From Dickeya poaceiphila (GTDB lineage Bacteria > Pseudomonadota > Gammaproteobacteria > Enterobacterales > Enterobacteriaceae): a stretch of 64,000 nucleotides of DNA. The stretch lies in assembly GCF_007858975.2 (NCBI RefSeq), contig NZ_CP042220.2, positions 372,001-436,000 of the forward strand. Direction: 5' to 3'. Below, piece by piece: positions 1 through 7,926 of this stretch (positions are counted from its first letter, which is position 1; each line of letters starts with the position of its first letter). The position numbers and the translations under genes were made by a program. The notes under the pieces are model-generated. The model worked only from the letters and a program-made list of their open reading frames with translations. It did not search any database and was not told the origin of the DNA.

Positions 1-63
1 GTGTTTAGCTGCCTGTTAGCGACCTTCTCGCGGTCAGCCGGTAGCTTGTTGCAACATCAGCTA

Positions 64-1551
64 TCAGGACTTCACGCTACGCACCAGCGTTTGCTTGCAA
101 ATATGTCCGAATGTGAGGAACTTATAATTATCGCCTCCCACGCCTACATCCGTTTGCGTTGGGATTCTAATTATCCATCCGCCAACATCAAAGGTTGAGT
201 TCCAGGTATTGTAGTAACCTAGGCTGTAATCTCTGAATTCGGTTGAAAAATCACCATTACAGGCGTTTAACGCAATCGTGCCTGATGCGTTACCACTGGC
301 GTCAGTGATGATAGAGTGAGCCATACTTTCATCAAATTTGATGTCGGTTTTGATATTCGTAGTTCGCTGATTGAGATAGAGAACTGCCTCTACATTTGGA
401 ATTCCCGCCCCGGTTGAATCAGTAAGACGCACATTCCAGTTAACGTTACGGTAGGCTTGTGTGATTAGGAAGCTATAGGCTGAGTCATTTACACCACCAG
501 GTATATACAGAACATTATTTTCCCCTTTAACCGCATTGGTAAGCTTGGCAATTTTTGAACCGAAAGACAGCTGATAATATTGAGCAGGCGTCGGTAATTT
601 TGCTGGATTAGGCGACACTTTTACCAGAATGATTTCATTCGGCTGTGACGGGGTGATGGTATGTTGCTCACCGGTATTACGCGTTACCCAGGTATTGCCG
701 CCGTCAGTCGAGTACGACAACAGCCAATAGCTGCTTGCAACGTTGTCTGCACCTGTCAGGCGAAGCACAACCTGCTGACCACTAATTGCAGTAAATGCGT
801 AGTAATCCTTATCTAACTCATCGTCAGAGTTAGCTTGGATATTATACAAGCCATCAGGTAAAACGGTTGCCCGCGATGGTGCATCATTGAGTTCGTATGG
901 ATCAATATTTGTATTAACGATGCTACCGAAGGTAAATGCAGAACCATCCGTAACATTACCTTGTATATACCAATAGTAGTGGCCAGGCTTAAGCCGGTTG
1001 AGTGTGACTTCATCGTTGTTATCTGGATTATCAGAAGACGATACCAATGTCAGATTATTTTTTCCATCATCGCTCAACAACTCCAACAACACGTTTGTGC
1101 CTGCACTCTGGTTGATTACGTACGTTGTGGTTTTCGCATCTTGCGTGATTTCAAAATGGTAACAGGCGAATTGACCAGTTTGCAGGCCACTGAGTGTATA
1201 AGATGCGTTTATTGACAGGGTCGGGCACAATGGCGTAAATGTGCTGTCACTGGTGGCAGCCAGGCTGCGTGATAAGGCGTTGGCCTGTTTTTTTTGCGTT
1301 GCCGCCTTTAGCACGGAGGCATTGGGTTTAATAATAATAACGCCGTCTTTTTCATTTTTGGTTAAGAGAGGCTTGTTGGCTGCTATTTGACGCATTTTTT
1401 CCGGTGCATTAAATAAGGCAACAGGACCTTTGTTGGGCAGTTTTTCGATATCTTTAACCTCAACAGAAACACTGGTTTCAGCCATGGCTGAGTTGAGGCT
1501 GAATGTTAACCCTGCTGCTATAAAACATAACCCAAGACGATAGAGCTTCAT
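64..1551 (-). CDS. Secreted PPC-domain protein, unknown function
   Basis: The product is 495 residues from the ATG at 1551, which has an AAGGAA-type ribosome-binding site; an in-frame upstream start at 1626 has none. Residues 1-24 look like a Sec signal peptide with cleavage after Ala-Met-Ala. A Lys/Ala-rich propeptide-like stretch follows, then two beta-rich segments resembling bacterial pre-peptidase C-terminal (PPC) domains (for example around DPYELNDAPSRA), and an Ig-like C-terminal part with four or so cysteines. No protease or other catalytic motif is recognised, so the protein is probably secreted or periplasmic with a binding role (inference). Codon use is more AT-rich than the core genes nearby. 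A remnant of a second copy of its last 25 codons lies at 3324-3401. Confidence 0.8.
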   Translation of the reverse strand: MKLYRLGLCFIAAGLTFSLNSAMAETSVSVEVKDIEKLPNKGPVALFNAPEKMRQIAANKPLLTKNEKDGVIIIKPNASVLKAATQKKQANALSRSLAATSDSTFTPLCPTLSINASYTLSGLQTGQFACYHFEITQDAKTTTYVINQSAGTNVLLELLSDDGKNNLTLVSSSDNPDNNDEVTLNRLKPGHYYWYIQGNVTDGSAFTFGSIVNTNIDPYELNDAPSRATVLPDGLYNIQANSDDELDKDYYAFTAISGQQVVLRLTGADNVASSYWLLSYSTDGGNTWVTRNTGEQHTITPSQPNEIILVKVSPNPAKLPTPAQYYQLSFGSKIAKLTNAVKGENNVLYIPGGVNDSAYSFLITQAYRNVNWNVRLTDSTGAGIPNVEAVLYLNQRTTNIKTDIKFDESMAHSIITDASGNASGTIALNACNGDFSTEFRDYSLGYYNTWNSTFDVGGWIIRIPTQTDVGVGGDNYKFLTFGHICKQTLVRSVKS

Positions 1552-1809
1552 TTCTATAATTCCTTTTTCATTAATGACAGACATATAACTAAACGAACGA
1601 AAGATTGTGCTGTGCACATATTTCACTTTTTGTGAATCAGGGGGCTTTTCTACACAGGCATTATCGTAAAAATAGCTTTTTACGGATGTGGGTTAAACTG
1701 GTCGTGTCGTATCAACCGCGCCTGGTGTGTTGCGTAACAATAGTCATTCCATCTGTTTTTTTGTTCTTTTTTTAGGGTATGTAGCTAACTAAAAATTCCA
1801 TAAAAGTAA

Positions 1810-1827
1810 ACTGACTGATCATTCAGT
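1810..1827. promoter_or_regulatory. Candidate operator palindrome
   Basis: ACTGAC-TGATCA-TTCAGT is an 18-bp palindrome with one mismatched pair. It lies about 260 bp upstream of the secreted-protein start and outside the duplicated segment. Such palindromes are typical of TetR-type repressor sites, but no regulator gene is adjacent, so the assignment is only a suggestion. Confidence 0.3.
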
Positions 1828-1874
1828 GACAGCGAGAAGAAATAATCAAACATGGCAAACCCTCTCACATTACT

Positions 1875-2250
1875 TTATGAGAACGTAATTAATGTCAGTG
1901 TGATAGTGAGTGGTTTGAATATGCATCAATGCATTTGCACTTTTATTCCGTTCTCTTGTCGCCAACTACAGTATTCCCATTAAGCTACTTTTTTTGTAAG
2001 AAAAAGTAAAGTGTTGCTATGGCAGGTTTCTATAAAAATTCATCTAATTGCCTTATTACGACTACGCGTATCAGCGGACTGATTTTTAGTTATTTTTTAT
2101 TCAAACTGAATTGATAACTTGAAAAATGATATATATAAAATCATTAATTTAATAACATTATTATCATGATAATTATATGTTGTTGTATTTAGGTATTCAG
2201 TAAGTATCGACATTTCGGGTGGTGGGGAAGGATAACAACAGATAACAAAG
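1875..2250. repeat. Long direct repeat, copy 1
   Basis: This segment matches 3410-3784 in the same orientation. The first ~150 bp are similar with substitutions and small indels. The block 2026-2234 is identical by eye to 3560-3768 (209 bp), and similarity fades over the last ~16 bp. It is upstream of the secreted-protein gene and appears to be the ancestral 5' flank of that gene family. Confidence 0.9.
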
Positions 2251-2480
2251 AGCAGATCCCGGCGGGTGAGTTTCAGATAATGAGCGCTGGGACGGGGAGC
2301 CGTCACTGTGCGCGCCGGCAAAGACAGTGAAATTCTGCTATTTGATTTGCTGCCGGTAAGGTGACAATGGTGTGTGAAAGCGGCCCCTTGAATATTTGCT
2401 TTCATTAACGCTGATGTTAGTTGTCGATACGCCAGCACTATATATTGACGAGGGCGATATTGTGTTACTTATCTTAAGGA

Positions 2481-2509
2481 GCGCAGGCAGACCATTAGCC
2501 TGCCTGCGC
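2481..2509 (-). terminator. Stem-loop after the 249-residue gene
   Basis: GCGCAGGCAG and CTGCCTGCGC form a perfect 10-bp stem with a 9-nt loop, about 45 bp past the stop of the upstream minus-strand gene. The following U-run is poor, so it may end transcription weakly or protect the 3' end. Confidence 0.5.
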
Positions 2510-2555
2510 CATCAGGCGATTGTATCTCCAGAGAACCTGATGCTCCTGCTACTCA

Positions 2556-3305
2556 TTACTTAGGCACACCGTTAGTTAATAATTGTTGTCGCCAATTGTT
2601 ATCCCAGCTCCGCTGATGGATCTCCCTCCCTGAATCATCATGAGGAGTGACACGGGCAAGATTTCGCGTCATGATTTCCGCGCCGATATCAATTGTCTGA
2701 GCATAGTTGTCTCGATTAAAAGAGACACCGAGGTCAAAGTCTTCAGCGTCAAAGACCGCTATCTGTGCATTCGCCAGTTTGTTTGCCTGTTCAACCAGTT
2801 CGCGTGATGAATTAAGCGCTTGTTCTAACCGTGTAACCTGTTCCTGGTTCAATCCTTGCGTTTTTGTTACAAGCAGCCTGCCGTACTGACTCACGGTAAA
2901 TCCGAACGACGCTTCTTTTAAATCCGGATTATCTTTGACAAGATTATCCATAAAAGATTGGTAAGTCTGGTCAATTTTCTGCGATATCGCATGTAGAGCG
3001 CTCGACGCTTCGTCCATCTTTTTAAATTTTTCAGCGAGCAGCTCCATAAAAGAGGTATGCATTTCTTCTGCCGTTAGAACTACCGGCTTAGAAACCAGAT
3101 TCGTCGCTAGCATTTCGTCACGATACTGACTAAAGGCTTCGATGCTGATTGTTACCGCCTGACGTTCAACTTTTACTTCGCTTGTGGCGGCTACACCACT
3201 ATCATCAGCCTGCTGTTGCCCAGAGGGGGTTTGTGTTGCTCTCAAATTCAGCTTTGAGTGTGGATCGGCTATCGAGAGTGATCCGAACGTAGGAATAGTG
3301 TTCAT
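2556..3305 (-). CDS. Hypothetical protein, 249 residues
   Basis: I do not recognise this protein. The ATG at 3305 has a good AGGAGA ribosome-binding site 8 nt upstream. The first ~45 residues are Ser/Thr/Gln-rich and look disordered; there is no Sec signal and no membrane segment. The middle (about 85-125 and 160-185) is helical and could form coiled coils. The C-terminus is charged and Trp/Asn/Gln-rich. A soluble, flexible-N-terminus protein of this kind could be a type III-secreted or other translocated protein, but no secretion gene is nearby and this is a guess. The gene sits between the two copies of a long direct repeat and starts 18 nt after the stop of a decayed paralogue remnant, so it may have been the second gene of an older two-gene unit. 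Confidence 0.65.
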   Translation of the reverse strand: MNTIPTFGSLSIADPHSKLNLRATQTPSGQQQADDSGVAATSEVKVERQAVTISIEAFSQYRDEMLATNLVSKPVVLTAEEMHTSFMELLAEKFKKMDEASSALHAISQKIDQTYQSFMDNLVKDNPDLKEASFGFTVSQYGRLLVTKTQGLNQEQVTRLEQALNSSRELVEQANKLANAQIAVFDAEDFDLGVSFNRDNYAQTIDIGAEIMTRNLARVTPHDDSGREIHQRSWDNNWRQQLLTNGVPK

Positions 3306-3323
3306 ACCATGTTCTCCTGTATG

Positions 3324-3401
3324 TTATGACTTCACGCTACGCACCAGCGTTTGCTTGCAAATATGCCCAAACGTGACGTATTGGGAGTGTTTTCCTCCCA
3401 C
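3324..3401 (-). pseudogene. Remnant of a second secreted PPC-protein gene
   Basis: Twenty-five codons plus TAA encode VGGKHSQYVTFGHICKQTLV followed by RSVKS. The intact gene at 64-1551 ends VGG-DNYKFL-TFGHICKQTLVRSVKS. The last 16 residues are identical and the three before the variable stretch match. Immediately upstream the sequence changes to the repeat that matches the 5' flank of the intact gene, so nearly the whole reading frame has been deleted, leaving promoter flank joined to the 3' end. Confidence 0.85.
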
Positions 3402-3409
3402 TATTTTAT

Positions 3410-3784
3410 TTATGAGAACCCATTTAATGTCAGTGTGAGAGTGAGTGGGTTGAATATGCATCAATGCATTTACACTTTATATTCCGTTCTCTTGTCGCCA
3501 CTACAGTGTTCTCATTAAACTACTTTTCTGTAAGTAAAAGTAAAGTATTACAGTGAGCGGTTTCTATAAAAATTCATCTAATTGCCTTATTACGACTACG
3601 CGTATCAGCGGACTGATTTTTAGTTATTTTTTATTCAAACTGAATTGATAACTTGAAAAATGATATATATAAAATCATTAATTTAATAACATTATTATCA
3701 TGATAATTATATGTTGTTGTATTTAGGTATTCAGTAAGTATCGACATTTCGGGTGGTGGGGAAGGATATCAATGGATAATAAAG
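3410..3784. repeat. Long direct repeat, copy 2
   Basis: Second copy of 1875-2250 in the same orientation, identical over 3560-3768. It ends about 60 bp short of the gntK stop codon. The copies are 1,534 bp apart (start to start of the identical block), so homologous recombination would delete the 249-residue gene and the remnant. Confidence 0.9.
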
Positions 3785-3843
3785 GCGACGATAATTCAGG
3801 AAGTCGCCGATTGGGTTAGGGTGATTGAATTGGCTGTTAGCCG

Positions 3844-4404
3844 CTATTTGCTCAACCGTGAGTCGGTATCCGCCGTGTTGTGGGTGTTGAGATGCAAGAT
3901 TGCTGCAACGCACCGCGCTACTACCTGGTCCAGCGTGTCGTTGATATCCACTGTGATGACATCAGTTTCCGTCTCATCCGGTTCTTCCAGCGCATCAAAC
4001 TGGCTTTGCAGCAGCGCTGTCGGCATAAAATGGCCGGCACGCGCCTGATGGCGTTGCACAATCACCTCAAAACTGCCTTTCAGATAAAGAAATACCAGGC
4101 CGTCGTTGCCTTCGCGCAAGCGGTCACGGTAACGCTTTTTCAGGGCTGAGCAGACAATAATGCCGGTTTCGTTTTTATTCAGCAGGCTGTAAGCGACATC
4201 GTTCAGGCGTTCCAGCCAGGGGGCGCGGTCATCGTCGTTGAGCGGCTGGCCGCCAGCCATTTTCTGAATATTGGCTCTTGGGTGCAGATCGTCGCCATCA
4301 ATGAATCTGGCGTTAATCTCGCGTGCCAGTTGGGCACCTACGCTGGATTTACCGCTGCCGGAAACCCCCATCAAAATAATACGTTGTCCTGACATAATCG
4401 TCAT
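3844..4404 (-). CDS. gntK: Gluconokinase
   Basis: GntK phosphorylates D-gluconate with ATP to 6-phosphogluconate, feeding the pentose-phosphate and Entner-Doudoroff routes in the cytosol. The Walker A motif GVSGSGKS lies near the N-terminus, followed by the DGDDLHP and CSALKKRYRD motifs typical of the family. The product is 186 residues from the ATG at 4404; alternative starts at 4425 and 4395 are possible (E. coli GntK is 175). The usual neighbours gntU and gntR are absent here: a repeat copy follows the stop codon. A GntR-type operator and a CRP-type site lie just upstream, supporting gluconate induction and catabolite control. Confidence 0.93.
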   Translation of the reverse strand: MTIMSGQRIILMGVSGSGKSSVGAQLAREINARFIDGDDLHPRANIQKMAGGQPLNDDDRAPWLERLNDVAYSLLNKNETGIIVCSALKKRYRDRLREGNDGLVFLYLKGSFEVIVQRHQARAGHFMPTALLQSQFDALEEPDETETDVITVDINDTLDQVVARCVAAILHLNTHNTADTDSRLSK

Positions 4405-4458
4405 CGCTCTATCCCAAACGGTCACTTAAATGCTGCGCACGTGTTTTGGACCCTAGCA

Positions 4459-4487
4459 CGTTACCGGCATCATGATACCGGTAACAT
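4459..4487. promoter_or_regulatory. GntR operator(s) upstream of gntK
   Basis: ATGATACCGGTAACAT at 4472-4487 fits the known GntR operator ATGTTA-N4-TAACAT with one mismatch. An overlapping degenerate copy, ACGTTACCGGCATCAT, lies at 4459-4474. They are 55-85 bp upstream of the gntK start, as expected for repression by GntR. Confidence 0.75.
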
Positions 4488-4494
4488 TGTGCAT

Positions 4495-4510
4495 TGTGAT
4501 GTATGTCACG
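4495..4510. promoter_or_regulatory. CRP-type site upstream of gntK
   Basis: TGTGA-TGTATG-TCACG matches the CRP consensus TGTGA-N6-TCACA in nine of ten core positions. It is next to the GntR operators on the promoter-distal side, the arrangement known for gluconate genes. Confidence 0.65.
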
Positions 4511-4650
4511 CCGGGTAAGTATGACCTACAGCCATTACGGTAATGACTTCTGGTGGGGTTGTCAGCGCCGCGGCGTCAGTACGCATTGATGATTGGCGGG
4601 ATATACCCGTTCTCTGCGTTCTCAGGGAAACGGAGAGAACGGGGTGAGGT

Positions 4651-5244
4651 TTACAGCTTCAGGTAGGCCCGAACGCCGTCCAGAAACATTTGGGTGGAGA
4701 GCATCACCAGCACCAACCCCATCAGCCGTTCCAGCGCGTTGACGCCTTTGTCGCCTAACAGCCTCAGGAACAGGTTTGACAACAATAGCACGACCACGGT
4801 GATGGCCCAGGCAATGAATAGCGCCAGCGTCAGATGCGGCAACTGGTTCGGGTACTGGTGGGAGAGCAGCATCAGCGCGGCCAGAATCGACGGTCCGGCC
4901 ACCATCGGGATAGCTAACGGCACCAGAAATGGCTCGTCGCCGGCGGGCAAGCCGCTGGTAAAGCCTTCCTGTGTCGGGAAAATCATGCGGATGGCAATCA
5001 AAAACAACACGATACCGCCGGAAATAGACACGGTTTCGGTACGCAGATTCAGTATCGCCAGAATCTTCTCGCCCGCGAACAGGAACACCAGCATCACGCC
5101 CAGTGCGATGATCATCTCTCGAATCAGCACCACGCGTCGTCGTTTGGGATCAAGATGTTTTAGTACCGACATAAACACCGGCAGATTGCCGAGTGGGTCC
5201 ATAATTAACAGCAACAGGACGGTTGCCGAGATCATTTCAGTCAT
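4651..5244 (-). CDS. yhgN: MarC/YhgN-family inner membrane protein
   Basis: A 197-residue, very hydrophobic protein with about six membrane helices. It matches the MarC (NAAT) family member YhgN: the MDPLGNLPVF motif near the N-terminus and the P-L-A-I-P-M-V-A-G-P-S-I-L segment are characteristic. The substrate is not established in this family; the historical antibiotic-resistance label of MarC is not supported. Its position between gntK and asd is the conserved enterobacterial one. A GAGGAG ribosome-binding site lies about 12 nt before the ATG, slightly long. Confidence 0.9.
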   Translation of the reverse strand: MTEMISATVLLLLIMDPLGNLPVFMSVLKHLDPKRRRVVLIREMIIALGVMLVFLFAGEKILAILNLRTETVSISGGIVLFLIAIRMIFPTQEGFTSGLPAGDEPFLVPLAIPMVAGPSILAALMLLSHQYPNQLPHLTLALFIAWAITVVVLLLSNLFLRLLGDKGVNALERLMGLVLVMLSTQMFLDGVRAYLKL

Positions 5245-5358
5245 GGTGGCGGTAAGCTCCTCTCATCCCAGCCTGTTGTCAGGCTCATTAGGCGTGTTGC
5301 TGAAAACGCCTGAGTCATCGAATAAATTCACTTGCGACTTCTGATACATTTTGTAAGG

Positions 5359-5385
5359 TTGACAGACATCACTTAAAACTATGCT
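5359..5385 (+). promoter_or_regulatory. Candidate asd promoter
   Basis: TTGACA at 5359-5364 and TATGCT at 5380-5385, with a short 15-bp spacer, lie about 57 bp before the asd start. The -35 is consensus; the spacing is suboptimal, so the true -10 could be shifted. Confidence 0.4.
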
Positions 5386-5441
5386 CCCTGCCTGAAACGG
5401 CAGTCGGATTGCTTTTTGTCACCCCAGGCAGGACGGTTACC

Positions 5442-6542
5442 ATGAAAAATGTTGGTTTTATTGGCTGGCGCGGAATGGTCGGTTCGGTACTCATGCAGCG
5501 CATGGTGGAAGAACGCGATTTTGATTTAATCCGCCCGGTATTTTTTTCGACGTCGCAGCACGGCCAATCGGCGCCGGCGCTGGGCGGCCAGCAGGGTGTC
5601 CTGCAGGATGCCTATAATCTGGACGCGCTACGCGCGCTGGATATCATCATCACCTGTCAGGGCGGCGATTATACCAATGAAATCTACCCAAAGCTGCGTG
5701 AAAGTGGCTGGCAAGGGTACTGGATCGACGCAGCATCGTCTCTGCGAATGAAAGATGATGCGATTATTATTCTGGACCCAGTCAACCATAGCGTGATCAA
5801 GTCCGGTCTGGACAAAGGCATCAAAACCTTTGTGGGCGGTAACTGTACCGTCAGCCTGATGCTGATGTCGCTAGGCGGCCTGTTCGCCAACGACCTGGTA
5901 GAGTGGGCATCCGTTGCCACGTATCAGGCGGCGTCCGGCGCGGGCGCGCGTAATATGCGTGAACTGCTGATTCAGATGGGTCAGTTAAACGCAGAAGTCG
6001 CCGGCGAACTGAGCGACCCGGCTTCCGCCATTCTGGATATTGAACGCAAAGTGACGGCGCTGTCACGCGGCGGTCTGGACGTGGAAAACTTCGGCGTGCC
6101 GCTGGCCGGTAGCCTGATTCCGTGGATCGACAAACAACTGGAAAACGGCCAGAGCCGCGAAGAGTGGAAAGGTCAGGCAGAAACTAACAAGATCCTGAAC
6201 ACCGCCAGCACCATTCCGGTGGATGGTCTGTGCGTGCGCATTGGTGCGCTGCGTTGCCACAGCCAGGCTTTCACGCTCAAGTTGAAAAAAGATGTGTCGA
6301 TTGCGGAAATCGAGCAGATGCTGTCAACCCACAATGACTGGGTGAAAGTGGTGCCGAATGACCGTGAAATCACCATGCGTGAACTGACTCCGGCGGCGGT
6401 AACCGGTACGTTGTCCACCCCGGTGGGCCGTCTGCGCAAACTGAATATGGGTCCACAGTACCTGTCTGCCTTCACTGTCGGCGACCAACTGCTGTGGGGC
6501 GCTGCTGAACCGTTGCGCCGTATGCTGCGCATCCTGCTGTAA
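5442..6542 (+). CDS. asd: Aspartate-semialdehyde dehydrogenase
   Basis: Asd reduces aspartyl-beta-phosphate to aspartate-4-semialdehyde with NADPH, the branch point to diaminopimelate/lysine, methionine and threonine. The start at 5442 gives 366 residues (E. coli 367) beginning [14 protein letters not shown], with the Rossmann glycine motif and an AGGA ribosome-binding site. The active-site cysteine is in [10 protein letters not shown] and the substrate-binding histidine in RCHSQAF. It is monocistronic here, with a strong terminator just downstream, and lies between yhgN and the glg operon as in E. coli, except that nikR, csp and btsS are interposed before glgB. Confidence 0.97.
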   Translation: MKNVGFIGWRGMVGSVLMQRMVEERDFDLIRPVFFSTSQHGQSAPALGGQQGVLQDAYNLDALRALDIIITCQGGDYTNEIYPKLRESGWQGYWIDAASSLRMKDDAIIILDPVNHSVIKSGLDKGIKTFVGGNCTVSLMLMSLGGLFANDLVEWASVATYQAASGAGARNMRELLIQMGQLNAEVAGELSDPASAILDIERKVTALSRGGLDVENFGVPLAGSLIPWIDKQLENGQSREEWKGQAETNKILNTASTIPVDGLCVRIGALRCHSQAFTLKLKKDVSIAEIEQMLSTHNDWVKVVPNDREITMRELTPAAVTGTLSTPVGRLRKLNMGPQYLSAFTVGDQLLWGAAEPLRRMLRILL

Positions 6543-6554
6543 TTTCTGCTGCCT

Positions 6555-6588
6555 AAACGCGCCTTGCCGGGCGCGTTTTACTTTTCTT
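6555..6588 (+). terminator. asd terminator
   Basis: AAACGCGCC and GGCGCGTTT form a 9-bp stem (6555-6563 / 6570-6578) with a 6-nt loop, followed by a U-rich tail, 12 bp past the asd stop. Confidence 0.85.
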
Positions 6589-6756
6589 CACCCTGTCTGG
6601 CAATCATCTGCTGTGCTGCTTGTCTCTCTTTGTCGTGTTAGGGATTTGCGTATCGTTTTGCGTTGAGTCACGATCATCATGACCAACCCCGGCATAATGG
6701 GGCGACCTGCGTGGCGCCACGCCGGAAGATTCTTTTCGCTTTTCTGTGAGGCTGAC

Positions 6757-7176
6757 ATGCAACGACTGACTATTTCTCTGGATGACTCACTGGCTGAAGC
6801 GCTGGATGCCCTGATGCTGCGCAAAGGCTATGCCAACCGTTCGGAGGCATTTCGTGACATGTTGCGGCGCGAACTGGGTGAAATGACGGCGGCGCAGGAT
6901 AAAGACGCAGAGTGCGTAGCGGTGCTGAGCTATGTGTACGACCACCATGAACGCCAGTTGTCGAGCCGACTGGCCGGTATGCAGCATGAACACCATCACC
7001 TGACCGTCTCTACCATGCATACTCATCTCAGCCATGACGAGTGTGTGGAAACCGTGATTCTGCGTGGCCCGACCGAGCGTGTAGAACGGTTTGCCGCCTC
7101 AGTCATCGCCCAGACGGGGGTGCGCCATGGCCGGTTGAATCTGATTCCGATGGCGCAGGCGGCGAATGAAATATGA
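6757..7176 (+). CDS. nikR: Nickel-responsive regulator NikR
   Basis: A 139-residue ribbon-helix-helix regulator that binds Ni(II) and then represses nickel uptake genes. The N-terminal MQRLTISLDDSLAEAL segment is the DNA-binding strand and helix. The C-terminal ACT-like domain carries the Ni ligands at His77, His88, His90 and Cys96, one position offset from E. coli NikR (His76, His87, His89, Cys95). The start at 6757 was chosen because it has a GAGG site 6 nt upstream and matches the family; an in-frame upstream start at 6679 would add an unlikely 26-residue extension. No nikABCDE operon is adjacent, so its target is elsewhere. Confidence 0.95.
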   Translation: MQRLTISLDDSLAEALDALMLRKGYANRSEAFRDMLRRELGEMTAAQDKDAECVAVLSYVYDHHERQLSSRLAGMQHEHHHLTVSTMHTHLSHDECVETVILRGPTERVERFAASVIAQTGVRHGRLNLIPMAQAANEI

Positions 7177-7558
7177 CCGGCAGCGTACACACAAGCAGCA
7201 GAATGTGTGGACCCGGCTGACGCATAGGGTGAGATGCTAGCGGACCAGACGCGGGTCGTGCCGGGAAATTGCTGGGTCAGGATTCATCAACTGTATGAAT
7301 TATAAATAATATAAAATATTTTCATGCCGTAATAATACATAATGCTTGCTTTCAGGTCCGATGAATGCGTTAATAACCAAACGGTTTGTTAGTCAGACCT
7401 ATTTATGCCAAGCATTTTACTAAAGTAGTCCTCAGTCCAAGCGTTATCCTCAGATATCACTTCCCCTGAATCTCTTTTTTTCTTGCTCATAAGTATTTCC
7501 TGCATTGCAGACCCCTGTTGCCCTTAAACGGGCTGGAAAAAAATTACGAGGTAGTATG
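7177..7558. other. Intergenic region and probable long csp leader
   Basis: There is no coding signal here. It contains AT-rich sequence (about 7285-7350) likely to hold the csp promoter, and a long leader before the cold-shock gene, as in cspA-type mRNAs where the leader folds in a temperature-dependent way. No exact cold-box motif was identified by eye. Confidence 0.4.
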
Positions 7559-7771
7559 ATGTCTAATAAAATGACTGGTTCAGTAAAATGGTTTAACGAA
7601 TCTAAAGGTTTTGGCTTTATCAGCCCGGCTGATGGCAGCAAAGACGTATTCGTACATTTCTCTGCGATTCAGAGCGACAGCTTCAAAACGCTGTACGAAG
7701 GCCAGAAAGTGGAATTTGTTATCGGCAACGGTCCGAAAGGTCCTTCTGCTGAGAACGTAGTAGGGCTGTAA
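7559..7771 (+). CDS. Cold-shock protein, CspA family
   Basis: A 70-residue single OB-fold nucleic-acid chaperone that binds single-stranded RNA and DNA, starting [23 protein letters not shown]1 (KGFGFI) and RNP2 (VFVHF) are intact. The sequence mixes features of CspA/CspB (N-terminus) and CspC/CspE (NESKGFGF), so a specific letter is not assigned. Two adjacent ATGs (7556 and 7559) follow a GAGG site; the second gives the usual length. A canonical terminator lies 86 bp past the stop. Confidence 0.93.
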   Translation: MSNKMTGSVKWFNESKGFGFISPADGSKDVFVHFSAIQSDSFKTLYEGQKVEFVIGNGPKGPSAENVVGL

Positions 7772-7856
7772 TTTCACAGGTCATCCTCACCGACGATAGC
7801 GAAGATGGCGTTAGCCGGAGCAGTGACGTGATGTGATACCCTGATTTGCCTGAGAG

Positions 7857-7886
7857 CGGCTTCCCCAAAGGGGAAGCCGTTTTTTA
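7857..7886 (+). terminator. csp terminator
   Basis: CGGCTTCCCC / GGGGAAGCCG is a perfect 10-bp stem with an AAA loop, followed by six T residues. It may also serve the convergent btsS-type gene. Confidence 0.9.
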
Positions 7887-7926
7887 TTTCAGGTGTGCCG
7901 TTGTGGTAAGCGGGTTTCGCGCTACG

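Larger units (their letters stand above)
1552..2555. other. AT-rich non-coding accessory interval
   Basis: About 1 kb without a convincing gene. It holds the 5' region of the secreted-protein gene, a near-perfect palindrome at 1810-1827, copy 1 of a long direct repeat (1875-2250), and a more GC-rich stretch (2255-2450) with no recognisable coding potential. A 113-codon reverse frame (2097-2438) crosses the repeat and looks fortuitous. Confidence 0.6.

Noticed and set aside
1-198. A 65-codon plus-strand frame at the window start.
   Set aside because: It overlaps the 3' end of the secreted-protein gene in antisense and has no supporting signal.
2097-2438. A 113-codon minus-strand frame.
   Set aside because: It runs through the non-coding repeat, is low in typical codon use, lacks a ribosome-binding site and resembles no protein.
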